Shown: piece after piece, positions 1 to 8,389 of the stretch
How the letters are laid out: every line of letters starts with the position of its first letter
Position numbering within the stretch: position 1 is the first letter of the stretch
The notes under the pieces: model-generated
Seen by the model: the letters and a program-made list of their open reading frames with translations, nothing else
Told to the model about the DNA's origin: nothing
Database searches by the model: none
Translations under genes and position numbers: made by a program
Assembly (NCBI GenBank): GCA_963931155.1
Contig: OZ006978.1
Coordinates: forward strand, 1,302,001 to 1,366,000
Direction of reading: 5' to 3'
Source: CALXVA01 sp944392465
GTDB lineage: Bacteria; Bacillota; Clostridia; TANB77; CAG-508
Length of the DNA: 64,000 bases

Positions 1-1341
1 AAATATGCATTAAATAATGGAGATATTGTAATAATAAATTATACATTAGACAATTATATAACTGTTTATGGAAATGCACAGGCAGACGGAAGTTATGTGG
101 CAAGATCAGGATATTTAATAGATCCATCTAAAGTAACAAATATAAATGAAAACAGTAAAACATTAACATATGATGGTAATGTAAATATAAAACCAGAATC
201 ATTAGTAGAGCACTTAATTACAGTAAATGATGATTCATCAATTGAGGAAGGAGATTATTATTACATAGTTTATCAAAATAATAAAATCTATCAAGATGGA
301 CATGGAAGTGGTGCACAGTATTTTTATTATACAAATGAATCAAAAAAATCATATGTAAATGCACCAGAAATAGTTGCATATCTAAATGAGAACAGACAAA
401 AATATGGAGGAGGAGACCATATTTGTAGCACAAGTGCATTTGATTATTATAACGAAGCTTATAAATTTAGTAAATGGGTAGTGGAAGAATCAAAATTATC
501 AGAAATAGATGAAAATGATTTATTATTATTTGAAGATTCTACAAGAAAATTAGGAGATTTAACAGGAGATGAAAGAAACACATATCTATCGGATAGCGTA
601 GCTGGTACAATGCTTGTTCCGGGAGAAAATAATAATCCTCTACTTTCAGAATCTGCATTTAATAACCATAGATTATCAGTAATAAGAAAATCAATTGAAA
701 CTACTTTATCAGTTGTAATAGACAACTATGAGGCAAGAAATAATTTATATGATTTTGCAATGCCAGTATTATCTGATGCGGATTGGTACAAAATTTTAAA
801 TAATGTATCATTAACAACATTTTTACAGGGTATGTCAATTGGTTTTAGATTTTATAGTAATTATGCGATAGTTACAAACAATATAAATAAAGAAGTTATA
901 AAACCAGAGAATATATATATTGTAGCACAAAGCAACGGAAGTAGAGAGTATCATCAACCAGGATGTGAAAAACTATTACAAGGAGTAGAAGATAATACTT
1001 TATCAATAGTAGGAGCATATCCTACATACGGCTTCCAAAGACAAACTGTAGACATTAATGAAAATAATTCAGTATATTATTACCCGCAAAATGTTTCAAC
1101 ACAATATTTAACAGGATGTTATAACTGTATTGTAAATGCTACTGCAGAATATGACCTCCAAGACATAATTGCAGGTGTGGATTTAATTAAATATTATGAT
1201 AAAACCGAAAATGGGGGAAGTGGAACAGCAAGTTTTTCAACCGCAGAATATGAAAAAATTAGACAAGCATATATGACAGCTTTAGCAAGAGAAAGGCAAG
1301 ATATATATAAATCTAATATAAATTTACAAACAAATGAGTAA
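1..1341 (+). CDS. Unknown exported-type protein, 3' part only
   Basis: The frame is open from the first base of the window, so the gene begins upstream and at least 446 residues are visible. I do not recognise the family. The protein is rich in Asn, Tyr and Ser, has no membrane segment in the visible part, and carries scattered cysteines (a Cys-x-x-Cys in GCYNC near the C-terminus) plus a short Gly/Ser linker before a final helix. The composition suggests a surface or secreted protein, but no signal peptide or anchor can be seen because the N-terminus is missing. A GTG at 97 could serve as a start but has no ribosome site, and coding continues upstream of it. The next gene, spoIVB, starts 64 bases downstream. 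Confidence 0.7.
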   Translation, partial: KYALNNGDIVIINYTLDNYITVYGNAQADGSYVARSGYLIDPSKVTNINENSKTLTYDGNVNIKPESLVEHLITVNDDSSIEEGDYYYIVYQNNKIYQDGHGSGAQYFYYTNESKKSYVNAPEIVAYLNENRQKYGGGDHICSTSAFDYYNEAYKFSKWVVEESKLSEIDENDLLLFEDSTRKLGDLTGDERNTYLSDSVAGTMLVPGENNNPLLSESAFNNHRLSVIRKSIETTLSVVIDNYEARNNLYDFAMPVLSDADWYKILNNVSLTTFLQGMSIGFRFYSNYAIVTNNINKEVIKPENIYIVAQSNGSREYHQPGCEKLLQGVEDNTLSIVGAYPTYGFQRQTVDINENNSVYYYPQNVSTQYLTGCYNCIVNATAEYDLQDIIAGVDLIKYYDKTENGGSGTASFSTAEYEKIRQAYMTALARERQDIYKSNINLQTNE

Positions 1342-1370
1342 AAGTTAGAAAAAAGGTTTAAAAAAATTCA

Positions 1371-1409
1371 TCATGGTTATCCTATTAGTAGAAAGAAGGA
1401 TAACCATGA
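1371..1409 (+). promoter_or_regulatory. Start-codon-sequestering hairpin of spoIVB
   Basis: A perfect 13-bp inverted repeat (arms 1371-1383 and 1397-1409, 13-nt loop) has as its right arm the end of the ribosome site (AGGA) and the whole ATG of spoIVB with its flanks. Folded, the mRNA would hide both signals. The repeat is seen directly; a role in limiting translation is inferred. Confidence 0.6.
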
Positions 1410-2617
1410 AATTATATAAAAAAATATTGACAGTTCTAATATTAATAACTATATATGCATATATTTGCAATATAACAATGTTTCCAAATAGTATTATTTT
1501 AATGCAAGGGGAAAATATAAAAATAGATACAGTTTTAGGAATAAGCATTAAAAATAAACAAACCATGCAAGCATCAAGTAATTTAAATGAGAAATTAACA
1601 GAACAAGTAGGTAAAAAAGATTTAGAGTTAAATTTATTTAACATTATTCCTGTAAAAGATGTAACAGTTAATGTTATACCTAAAACAACAGTAATTCCAC
1701 TCGGAAAAACAATAGGAATGAAATTATATACCGAAGGTGTACTAGTGGTGGGAATGTCTGAAATAGAAGGAAAAAAACCATATGAAAACTCTGGCATAGA
1801 AGCAGGAGACAGAATAATAGAAGTAAATAATAAAAAAATAACAAGCTCAGATGAACTTACAGAATGTGTTAATGCTTGTAATGGAAGAAACATAGAAATA
1901 AAATATGTTAACAATGAAGATAAAATAGTATTGACTCAAATAGAACCTGCTAAAACATCAAATGATGAATATAAAATAGGACTTTGGGTCAGAGATGCAG
2001 CTGCCGGAGTAGGAACTATTACATTTTATGAACCTTCAACAGGAAGTTTTGCTTCTCTTGGGCATGGGATTAATGATGTAGATACTTATGAATTAATAAA
2101 TATAGCAAATGGTGAATTAGTAACAGCAAAAATACTAGACATAGTGAAAGGAAAGGACGGTATTCCTGGAGAGATAAAGGGAAGTATAGACAATAGTGTA
2201 ACTATAGGTGATATTTCTAAAAATACGGATTTTGGAGTTTATGGAACTATAACAAATACAAATGCACTTAATATACAAAACCTAGCAGAAATGGAAGTGG
2301 CAGATAGAAGTGAGATAAATACAGGAAAAGCTTATATTCTATGTGAATTAGAAAATGGTAAAACAGAAAAATACGAAATAGAAATACAAAAATTATTTAA
2401 AGATAATAATCAAGATAATAAAAGTATGTTAATAAAAATAACAGATGCAAGGCTTATAGAAAAAACAGGAGGAATAATACAAGGAATGAGTGGAGCACCT
2501 ATAATACAAAATGGTAAATTTATAGGAGCTGTAACACATGTGTTGGTAAATGATGCAAAAGTTGGCTATGGAGTATTTGCAGATTTAATGATAAAACAGT
2601 TGAAAGAGGTAGATTAA
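1406..2617 (+). CDS. spoIVB: SpoIVB, sporulation serine peptidase (family S55)
   Basis: 403 residues. SpoIVB is made in the forespore, crosses into the intermembrane space and cleaves SpoIVFA, which activates the pro-sigma-K protease. A membrane anchor (about 7-30) is followed by a PDZ domain (about 105-180) and the S55 peptidase domain. The presumed catalytic His220 (in GHG), Asp347 and Ser362 (in GMSGAP) keep exactly the spacing of His236/Asp363/Ser378 of the B. subtilis enzyme. The start is placed at 1406, behind AAGAAGGA, rather than the in-frame ATG at 1373, which lacks a ribosome site. Both start signals lie in a strong hairpin. The next gene overlaps by one base (TAATG). recN, the usual neighbour in Bacillus, lies 57 kb away. 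Confidence 0.95.
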   Translation: MKLYKKILTVLILITIYAYICNITMFPNSIILMQGENIKIDTVLGISIKNKQTMQASSNLNEKLTEQVGKKDLELNLFNIIPVKDVTVNVIPKTTVIPLGKTIGMKLYTEGVLVVGMSEIEGKKPYENSGIEAGDRIIEVNNKKITSSDELTECVNACNGRNIEIKYVNNEDKIVLTQIEPAKTSNDEYKIGLWVRDAAAGVGTITFYEPSTGSFASLGHGINDVDTYELINIANGELVTAKILDIVKGKDGIPGEIKGSIDNSVTIGDISKNTDFGVYGTITNTNALNIQNLAEMEVADRSEINTGKAYILCELENGKTEKYEIEIQKLFKDNNQDNKSMLIKITDARLIEKTGGIIQGMSGAPIIQNGKFIGAVTHVLVNDAKVGYGVFADLMIKQLKEVD

Positions 2618-3753
2618 TGAAAGAAAAGGGAAGAGTTTCAATTTTATTAATTGTATTAACTATATTAATAATGTTAGTATTTGGTTTTCTAATATATCAA
2701 ATGGTATTTTCAGACTTTTTTGGACTTATGCCTAAAGGGGAAGGACAAATTACTATAGGTGGGATAATAAATAGTTTAATTCCGGCAAGTGCAGAAGCAG
2801 ATACGCAAATAGAAAATGTATCAGCACATGAGCCAATTATTGTAGATGACAATAAAGCCGGTAATAATACATCATCTACAGCACAAAATAGTTATTACTA
2901 TAATCAATTAGATGCATATGGTAAAATAATATATAAAGGTTTTGAAGATAATAAAGAAAATATGAAATCTGGAACATATAAAATTGATTTCGGAACAAAG
3001 TTTAATGATTTATTAAACTCAGAAGGAGGAGAAGAAACTTTAAATATAGCATTTCAATCAGCTTGGAATGCGTATACATATGATCATATGGATTTATTTT
3101 ATATTGATGTTGAAAAACTTACTTTAATTACAAAAACGAGAACAATCGGAAGAAAATCAACACATACAGTAGAATTATCTAATGGAGATAATAATTCATA
3201 CTTAAAGCCAAATTTTAGTAATAAAGAAGAAATTGACCAAACATTAAATTTATTAAATGCTATGAGAAATGAAATTACAAATCAAGTATCTCAATATGAC
3301 AATGTGGAAAAAATGAGACAAGTACATAACTGGCTAATTAACACAGTAGAATATGATATAAATTTCGAATCAGAAGAACCATATTCAATAGTAGGAGCAC
3401 TTGTAGAAGAAAAAGCAGTATGTGAAGGATATGCAAGAGCATATAAATATATAATGGACGCAATAGGAATTCCTTGTATATTAGTTAGCGGAATAGGAAC
3501 AAACTCTAATGGAGAAACAGAATCACACGCATGGAATTATGTTCAAATAAATAATAATTGGTATGCAATAGATACAACATGGGACGATCCCGTTGCAATA
3601 GGAAATGCCTATATAACTGAAGAAGATAGATATGAAAACTTCTTAAGAGGATCTAACAAGTTTTTTATAAATCATAAAGAAGATGGATATTTATCACCAG
3701 GAAGTATAAAGTTTAAATTTCCAACATTAAGTACAGAAGATTATAATTATTAA
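2617..3753 (+). CDS. Membrane-anchored transglutaminase-like protein
   Basis: 378 residues. An N-terminal membrane segment (about 8-31) is followed by a low-complexity linker and a C-terminal transglutaminase-like core with the triad Cys269 (AVCEGYA), His304 (ESHAWN) and Asp319 (AIDTTWDDP). The family includes extracytoplasmic cysteine peptidases and related enzymes; the substrate here is unknown. The start codon overlaps the spoIVB stop as TAATG, so translation is probably coupled, and a sporulation or cell-wall role is possible by context. The short tail after Asp319 is normal for bacterial members. Confidence 0.85.
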   Translation: MKEKGRVSILLIVLTILIMLVFGFLIYQMVFSDFFGLMPKGEGQITIGGIINSLIPASAEADTQIENVSAHEPIIVDDNKAGNNTSSTAQNSYYYNQLDAYGKIIYKGFEDNKENMKSGTYKIDFGTKFNDLLNSEGGEETLNIAFQSAWNAYTYDHMDLFYIDVEKLTLITKTRTIGRKSTHTVELSNGDNNSYLKPNFSNKEEIDQTLNLLNAMRNEITNQVSQYDNVEKMRQVHNWLINTVEYDINFESEEPYSIVGALVEEKAVCEGYARAYKYIMDAIGIPCILVSGIGTNSNGETESHAWNYVQINNNWYAIDTTWDDPVAIGNAYITEEDRYENFLRGSNKFFINHKEDGYLSPGSIKFKFPTLSTEDYNY

Positions 3754-3856
3754 AAAAGTTTGTTAAAGTTTAAGTAAGTATTACGTATTGTCATATAAAC
3801 GTTACTGTTCAACATAAAGTGAAATTTTCGTCTTAGCAGTATGTATAAAATAGGGC

Positions 3857-3885
3857 TTGCAATTATTAAGTTTTTGTGATACAAT
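3857..3885 (+). promoter_or_regulatory. Vegetative promoter of rpsO
   Basis: TTGCAA, 17-base spacer, TACAAT with an extended TG one base before the -10. It lies about 98 bases before the rpsO start, leaving a structured leader of roughly 90 nt. Confidence 0.7.
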
Positions 3886-3912
3886 ACTTAATGTTAAAAA
3901 GTACCTCTACTT

Positions 3913-3941
3913 AGTTATAGGAAAATAACACCACTATAACT
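3913..3941 (+). promoter_or_regulatory. Hairpin in the rpsO leader
   Basis: An 8-bp perfect stem (AGTTATAG / CTATAACT) with a 13-nt loop sits between the rpsO promoter and the ribosome site. S15 represses its own mRNA through leader structures in several bacteria, so this is a candidate autoregulatory site. The stem is seen; the regulation is inferred. Confidence 0.4.
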
Positions 3942-3982
3942 CAGTTGAAGGCAAATAACATAAATTTTAGGAGGTGTATATT

Positions 3983-4246
3983 ATGACAACAGAAAGAAAA
4001 CAAGAAATTATAGCAACATATAGAAGAGATGAAAAAGATACTGGTTCTCCAGAGGTTCAAATTGCTCTTTTAACAGAAAGAATTAACGAATTAACAGAAC
4101 ACTTAAAAGTTCATAAAAAAGATAATCATTCAAGAAGAGGACTTTTAAAAATGGTAGGTTCAAGAAGAAACTTACTTAACTATTTAAGCAAAAAAGATAT
4201 TCAAAGATATAGAGACATAGTTGCAAAATTAGGATTAAGAAAATAA
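3983..4246 (+). CDS. rpsO: 30S ribosomal protein S15
   Basis: 87 residues, close to the usual 88-89. S15 binds the central domain of 16S rRNA and nucleates assembly of the platform. The conserved TGSPEVQ near the N-terminus, the HSRRGLL segment and the final DIVAKLGLRK are all present. The start at 3983 is chosen because AGGAGG ends eight bases upstream; a GTG at 3974 overlaps the ribosome site itself. The gene has its own promoter and leader and precedes pnp, the order rpsO-pnp found in many bacteria, though here some 330 bases separate them. Confidence 0.97.
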   Translation: MTTERKQEIIATYRRDEKDTGSPEVQIALLTERINELTEHLKVHKKDNHSRRGLLKMVGSRRNLLNYLSKKDIQRYRDIVAKLGLRK

Positions 4247-4257
4247 TTTATTGTGGT

Positions 4258-4287
4258 GGGCGTTTGGCGTTATAGGCTTAAACGTCC
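4258..4287 (+). terminator. Hairpin after rpsO, weak terminator candidate
   Basis: GGGCGTTT pairs with AAACGTCC (one G-U) around a 14-nt loop, 11 bases past the rpsO stop. No T-run follows directly, so it may protect the 3' end rather than terminate. Confidence 0.35.
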
Positions 4288-4364
4288 ATTTGCGAGAAAT
4301 TGATTTTTAAAAACGGCTAATTAAATAGCACAAAAATTAGTAAGTAGCTTGTATAATGTGCTTT

Positions 4365-4421
4365 TGTCAGTTTTAGGGACAGGCTCTTTTCTGCCAAGTT
4401 TGTCAGCTTTGGGGACAGGCT
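4365..4421 (+). repeat. 36-bp-period repeat, two units
   Basis: Two units beginning TGTCAG at 4365 and 4401 (period 36) share the core GGGGACAGGCT or TAGGGACAGGCT and the linker CTTTTCTGCCAAG. The same family forms a larger cluster at 13752-13980. The sequence lies between rpsO and pnp and codes for nothing. It resembles the dispersed GGGACAG-type repeats often mobilised by REP-associated (IS200-like) transposases; that link is inferred. Confidence 0.75.
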
Positions 4422-4445
4422 TCAATCTACAAAATTTATAATTTA

Positions 4446-4474
4446 TTGCTATGGACAAAAAATCAAAATATAAC
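4446..4474 (+). promoter_or_regulatory. Probable promoter of pnp
   Basis: TTGCTA, 17-base spacer, TATAAC, about 100 bases before pnp and after the repeat units. Match is moderate. Confidence 0.4.
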
Positions 4475-4543
4475 AAAAGCATAGTATAGAGGTTACAGCT
4501 AATTAAGGTGCTATTAATTAAATATAAAAAAGAAAGGAGTAGT

Positions 4544-4570
4544 ATGATAATTTTATTATCATACAAATAG
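4544..4570 (+). CDS. Eight-codon leader ORF in front of pnp
   Basis: ATG to TAG encodes MIILLSYK. AGAAAGGAG ends four bases before this ATG, the only good ribosome site in the region, whereas pnp has none of its own. The ORF is in the same frame as pnp, stops at TAG, and pnp begins one codon later at 4574. A 9-bp perfect hairpin (4542-4550 / 4556-4564) spans it. Either pnp is translated by reinitiation after this ORF, or the hairpin folds out and brings the ribosome site to about 11 bases from the pnp start. Confidence 0.45.
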   Translation: MIILLSYK

Positions 4571-4573
4571 AAA

Positions 4574-6694
4574 ATGGTTAAAACTTATAGTACAGAATTA
4601 GCAGGAAGAAATTTAAGTATTGAAACAGGTAAAATAGCAGGACTAGCAAATGGAAGCGTAGTAGTAAGATATGGAGATACAGTTGTAATGGTAAATGTTA
4701 CAGCTTCGAAAGAGCCAAGAGAAGGAATAGACTTTTTTCCACTTTCAGTAGATTATGAAGAAAAATTATATTCAGTGGGAAAAATTCCTGGGGGATTTAA
4801 CAAAAGAGAGGGAAAACCATCAGAAAAGGCAATACTTACATCAAGAGCAATAGATAGACCTCTTCGTCCTCTATTTCCAAAAGATTTTAGAAATGATGTA
4901 TGTGTTACAGCAACAGTATTATCAGTTGAGCAGGATAATAGTCCAGAAGTTTGTAGTATGATTGGTGCAAGTGCTGCACTTTCAATTTCAGATATACCAT
5001 TTGGAGGACCAACTGCAGCAGTAGCCGTTGGCTGGGTAGATGGAGAAATAGTTATTAATCCAACAGTAGAGCAAAGAAAAAGAAGCAAATTAACTGCAAC
5101 AGTTGCAGGAACATTAGATAAAATAACTATGATAGAAGCAGGAGCAGATGAAATACCTAATGAAAAAATGTTAGAAGCAATTGAAAAAGCTCATATTGAA
5201 ATTAAAAACATTTGTAATTTTATATCGGATATAAAAGCAGAAATAGGAAAGCCAAAATTTGAATATAAATCATTTGCAGTAGATCCGGAATTTTATCAAG
5301 ATATTGTTGAGCATTTCAAAGATAGAATGTATCAAGATGTACAAGCTACAGATAAAGAAGTAAGAGATGCAAATATAGATAAAATAACAGAAGATATTAC
5401 AGCTTATGTTATAGAAAAATATGGCGAAGAGGCAGAAGAGGAGAGAAAATCAGACATAGCAGACAGTATACATGACTTAGAAAAAGCATGTGTAAGAGAG
5501 ATGATATTAAAAGAGCACAAACGTCCAGATGGTAGAAAAATTGATGAAATAAGACCTCTTTCATGTGAAGTTGGAGTACTTCCAAGAGTACATGGAAGTG
5601 CAATTTTCACAAGAGGACAAACACAAGTAATGTCAATTGTAACACTTGGAATGAAAAGTGAAGAACAAATATTAGATGGAATTGATGAAGAAACAGAAAA
5701 AAGATATATGCATCAATATAATTTCCCTTCATATTCAGTAGGTGAAGCAAGACCATCAAGAGGTCCAGGAAGAAGAGAAATAGGGCATGGAGCTTTAGCA
5801 GAAAAAGCATTAGTTCCAGTATTACCATCAGAAGAAGAATTTCCATATGCAATAAGAGTAGTATCTGAAGTATTATCTTCAAATGGATCAACATCACAAG
5901 CAAGTATCTGTGGTAGTACATTAGCATTAATGGATGCAGGTGTTCCTATTAGAAAGCCAGTTGCAGGAATTTCAACAGGACTAGTAACAGATAAAGAAGA
6001 TACAAGTAACTATATAATGCTTACAGATATTCAAGGAATAGAAGACTTCTTTGGAGACATGGACTTTAAAGTAGGTGGTACAAAAGATGGAATAACAGCA
6101 ATACAAGTTGATATAAAAATAGATGGTTTAACATATGACATAATAAAAGAAGCATTTGAAAGAACAAAAGTTGCAAGAGATTATATATTAGATGAAATAA
6201 TGCTTCCTGTTATAGATAAACCAAGAGCAGATATTTCTAAATATGCACCAAGAATAAATACAACACAAATAAGTGTAGACAAAATAAAAGATGTAATAGG
6301 ACCTGGCGGAAAAATGATTAATAAAATTATTGAAGAAACAGGAGTAAAAATTGATATTGAAGAGGATGGCAAAGTTTGTGTTTATTCAAATGATCCAGAA
6401 AGTGGAAAAAAAGCATTAAAAATGATTGAAAATATTGCAAGAGAAATTGAAGTTGGTGGAATATATGATGGTATAGTTACAAGAATAATGTCATTTGGAG
6501 CATTTGTAGATGTAGGAGGAGGAAAAGAAGGATTACTTCATATATCGAAAATTTCAAATAAAAGAGTTGAAAAAGTTGAAGATGTACTTTCTGTAGGTGA
6601 TGAAGTTACAGTAAAAGTATATGAAATAGACCATCAAGGAAGAATAAATTTAACAATGAAAGACTTAGAAGCAGGAAATAAAGAAGAAGAATAG
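4574..6694 (+). CDS. pnp: Polyribonucleotide nucleotidyltransferase (PNPase)
   Basis: 706 residues, full length. PNPase degrades RNA 3' to 5' with phosphate and can add tails in reverse. Two RNase PH-type domains (about 10-140 and 320-460) are joined by a helical domain. A KH domain (about 553-610, with the GPGG motif) and an S1 domain (about 620-690) bind RNA at the C-terminus. The start at 4574 gives the family N-terminus (KTYSTELAGR), yet there is no ribosome site next to it: the site upstream fits an 8-codon leader ORF. It follows rpsO, the usual neighbour. E. coli pnp is controlled through its leader RNA; control through the hairpin here would be a different arrangement. Confidence 0.96.
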   Translation: MVKTYSTELAGRNLSIETGKIAGLANGSVVVRYGDTVVMVNVTASKEPREGIDFFPLSVDYEEKLYSVGKIPGGFNKREGKPSEKAILTSRAIDRPLRPLFPKDFRNDVCVTATVLSVEQDNSPEVCSMIGASAALSISDIPFGGPTAAVAVGWVDGEIVINPTVEQRKRSKLTATVAGTLDKITMIEAGADEIPNEKMLEAIEKAHIEIKNICNFISDIKAEIGKPKFEYKSFAVDPEFYQDIVEHFKDRMYQDVQATDKEVRDANIDKITEDITAYVIEKYGEEAEEERKSDIADSIHDLEKACVREMILKEHKRPDGRKIDEIRPLSCEVGVLPRVHGSAIFTRGQTQVMSIVTLGMKSEEQILDGIDEETEKRYMHQYNFPSYSVGEARPSRGPGRREIGHGALAEKALVPVLPSEEEFPYAIRVVSEVLSSNGSTSQASICGSTLALMDAGVPIRKPVAGISTGLVTDKEDTSNYIMLTDIQGIEDFFGDMDFKVGGTKDGITAIQVDIKIDGLTYDIIKEAFERTKVARDYILDEIMLPVIDKPRADISKYAPRINTTQISVDKIKDVIGPGGKMINKIIEETGVKIDIEEDGKVCVYSNDPESGKKALKMIENIAREIEVGGIYDGIVTRIMSFGAFVDVGGGKEGLLHISKISNKRVEKVEDVLSVGDEVTVKVYEIDHQGRINLTMKDLEAGNKEEE

Positions 6695-6707
6695 TTTATA
6701 AAATAGG

Positions 6708-6812
6708 AATTGTGCCAATGGAGACAGTGAAGTGAACCCAAATTATTAGACAAAAAAGTTTAATAAGGAGGGTTCATTTTCATGTGTACTGAACCCATTG
6801 GCACAATTGTTT
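6708..6812 (+). terminator. Branched palindrome after pnp, terminator-like
   Basis: A perfect 14-bp outer stem (6708-6721 / 6795-6808) closes on inner stems TGAACCC/GGGTTCA (6733-6739 / 6770-6776) and TTATTAGAC/GTTTAATAA (6743-6751 / 6758-6766). TTTT follows the outer arm. The whole is about 100 nt, much larger than a normal terminator, and its GTGCCAATGG arm recalls the spoIIP terminator at 44120. It probably ends pnp transcription and may derive from a mobile repeat. Confidence 0.6.
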
Positions 6813-6883
6813 TATATAAAATTAAAAAAACGAGCCCGTTTTCTTTTGTAAATTTTAAAAAAATTAATTTTTTATAAAAACTG

Positions 6884-6912
6884 TTGTAAAAAGTTGTAAT
6901 AATTGATATACT
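6884..6912 (+). promoter_or_regulatory. Promoter of the asp23-fhs gene cluster
   Basis: TTGTAA, 17-base spacer, TATACT, about 60 bases before the Asp23-family gene. No other convincing promoter is seen between here and fhs, apart from a hairpin at 7428. Confidence 0.5.
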
Positions 6913-6970
6913 AATGGTATTAAAAAAGCGTAACATGCTTTTTCTTAGAATTCTTTAAGGAGGTAAAGTA

Positions 6971-7420
6971 ATGGAAGATAATAAAGAAATAAATGAAGTT
7001 ACAAACAATGTAGAAAATGAAGGAGAGGTAACACTTGAAAATAATTCAAACATAAAAATAGCAGATGACGTTATTGCGGTTATTGCCGGAGCAGCAGCTT
7101 CAGAAGTGCCAGGAGTTTCTTCAATGGCAGGAGGTTTCGCAGGAGGAATTTCTGAAGTGTTTAGTGGTAAGAAAAACTTTGCTAAAGGTATTAAAGTGGA
7201 AGCTGGAGAAAAAGAAACTAGAATAGATGTTAACATAATCGTGGAATATGGAGTAAGAATTCCAGATGTTGCTTTTGAAATTCAAAATAGAGTTAAAAAA
7301 GCTGTTGAAAGTATGACTGGACTAAAAGTTTTAGATGTAAATGTTCATGTTCAAGGTGTTAATACTGATGCAAATAATGTAGAAGAAATGAAACAAGATG
7401 GTTCTAATAAACCAGAATAA
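6971..7420 (+). CDS. Asp23/Gls24 family envelope-stress protein
   Basis: 149 residues. An acidic N-terminal tail precedes the Asp23 domain (about 30-130: ADDVIAVIAGAAASEVPGV, then DVNIIVEYGVRIPDVAFEIQ with the final VNVHVQGV). Members are abundant cytosolic proteins that gather at the membrane through AmaP and respond to cell-envelope stress. The amaP and DUF2273 genes follow directly, the standard partner set, and AmaP carries a related fold. A long hairpin lies between this gene and amaP and may lower downstream expression, giving more Asp23 than anchor. Confidence 0.9.
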   Translation: MEDNKEINEVTNNVENEGEVTLENNSNIKIADDVIAVIAGAAASEVPGVSSMAGGFAGGISEVFSGKKNFAKGIKVEAGEKETRIDVNIIVEYGVRIPDVAFEIQNRVKKAVESMTGLKVLDVNVHVQGVNTDANNVEEMKQDGSNKPE

Positions 7421-7427
7421 TATTTAT

Positions 7428-7514
7428 AAGGCACTTTAAAAATTACATTATTTCAAAATATTATGAATATAGATTGCAGAAGTTGAAATAAAATAATTTT
7501 AGAGTGCCTTTTCT
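7428..7514 (+). terminator. Long hairpin between asp23 and amaP, attenuator candidate
   Basis: AAGGCACT (7428) pairs with AGTGCCTT (to 7510); inside, AAAATTA/TAATTTT and TTATTTCAA/TTGAAATAA (7448-7456 / 7483-7491) extend the stem, and TTTTCT follows. It may partly terminate and so set the ratio of Asp23 to its anchor. Confidence 0.5.
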
Positions 7515-7540
7515 AAGTAGCGGAAAGGTAGGAAAATAAA

Positions 7541-8116
7541 ATGAGAAAATTAGAAAAATTATCATTAATACTTTTTTCAACAATAATGCTTATAATTTCA
7601 GTTGTACTATGTTTAACAATATTTGGGTGGTTAGATTATAGATTTGTAGAAGATGCTTTAGAAATTGCGATAAAGAATGAAGTAACATCTAAAATTCTTT
7701 TGACTTTAAGTATAATATTTATATTACTTTCAATAAAATGTATTTTCTTTGATTCAAGTGCAAAAGATGATGAGGAGAACAAAAAAGGAATATTGTTAGA
7801 AAATTCAAACGGAAAGCTTTTAATTACTAGAGAGACAATTGAAAACCTTGTAAATGGTGTCGTAAAAGGTTTTGATAGTGCAGAAGATGTTACTACAAAA
7901 ATAGAACTAGATAAAGAAAATAATCTAAATGTTTTTGTTAATTTAACAGTTAAAGAAAATGCTGTTATTAAAGAATTGTCTACAAATCTTCAAAACAAAA
8001 TTAAAGATACAATAAAGAAAGCATCAGATTTAGAGGTAAAGGAAGTAAATATAAAAGTGAAGAATATAGAACCAGTAAAAGACATAGAGCAGACAACGAT
8101 TGAGGGAGAAAAATAA
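7541..8116 (+). CDS. amaP: AmaP-like membrane anchor of Asp23
   Basis: 191 residues. Two membrane segments (about 9-30 and 50-68) form a hairpin, followed by a cytosolic Asp23-like domain (about 90-180). In Staphylococcus AmaP holds Asp23 at the membrane. The gene sits between asp23 and a DUF2273 gene, which supports the call more than sequence motifs do, since this family is weakly conserved. The ribosome site is AAAGG about 12 bases before ATG. Confidence 0.8.
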   Translation: MRKLEKLSLILFSTIMLIISVVLCLTIFGWLDYRFVEDALEIAIKNEVTSKILLTLSIIFILLSIKCIFFDSSAKDDEENKKGILLENSNGKLLITRETIENLVNGVVKGFDSAEDVTTKIELDKENNLNVFVNLTVKENAVIKELSTNLQNKIKDTIKKASDLEVKEVNIKVKNIEPVKDIEQTTIEGEK

Positions 8117-8166
8117 CAAAAGATAACAATTTTTTAATTGGAATCATATGAAAGGAAGAAGCTGGT

Positions 8167-8370
8167 ATGGACGATTTTAAAAGTTTCATGTCTCAATATG
8201 GTGGCATGATTATAGGAGTAATTATAGCTATTTTATTATTATTAACGAAATTCTATGAATTAATAATTGCAATAGTTTTAATTGTAGTATGTGGTTATGC
8301 AGGTTATTATTTTCAGCGTAACAAAAACAGTGTAAAAGATAAACTTAAAAATTTTATAGACAAATTATAA
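8167..8370 (+). CDS. DUF2273-type small membrane protein
   Basis: 67 residues with two hydrophobic segments (about 12-28 and 31-48) and a basic C-terminal tail (SVKDKLKNFIDKL). Small DUF2273 proteins accompany amaP and asp23 in many Bacillota; their role is unknown, presumably in the same membrane complex. The gene follows amaP by 50 bases and precedes nusB by 19. Confidence 0.8.
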   Translation: MDDFKSFMSQYGGMIIGVIIAILLLLTKFYELIIAIVLIVVCGYAGYYFQRNKNSVKDKLKNFIDKL

Positions 8371-8389
8371 AAAGGGGAAAGATAGCAAA

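Noticed and set aside
1345..1914. Minus-strand ORF of 189 codons opposite spoIVB
   Set aside because: Hydrophobic shadow frame of an AT-rich gene; spoIVB on the plus strand has full catalytic motifs.
4321..4566. Minus-strand ORF of 81 codons upstream of pnp
   Set aside because: It runs through the 36-bp repeats and has no ribosome site or similarity.
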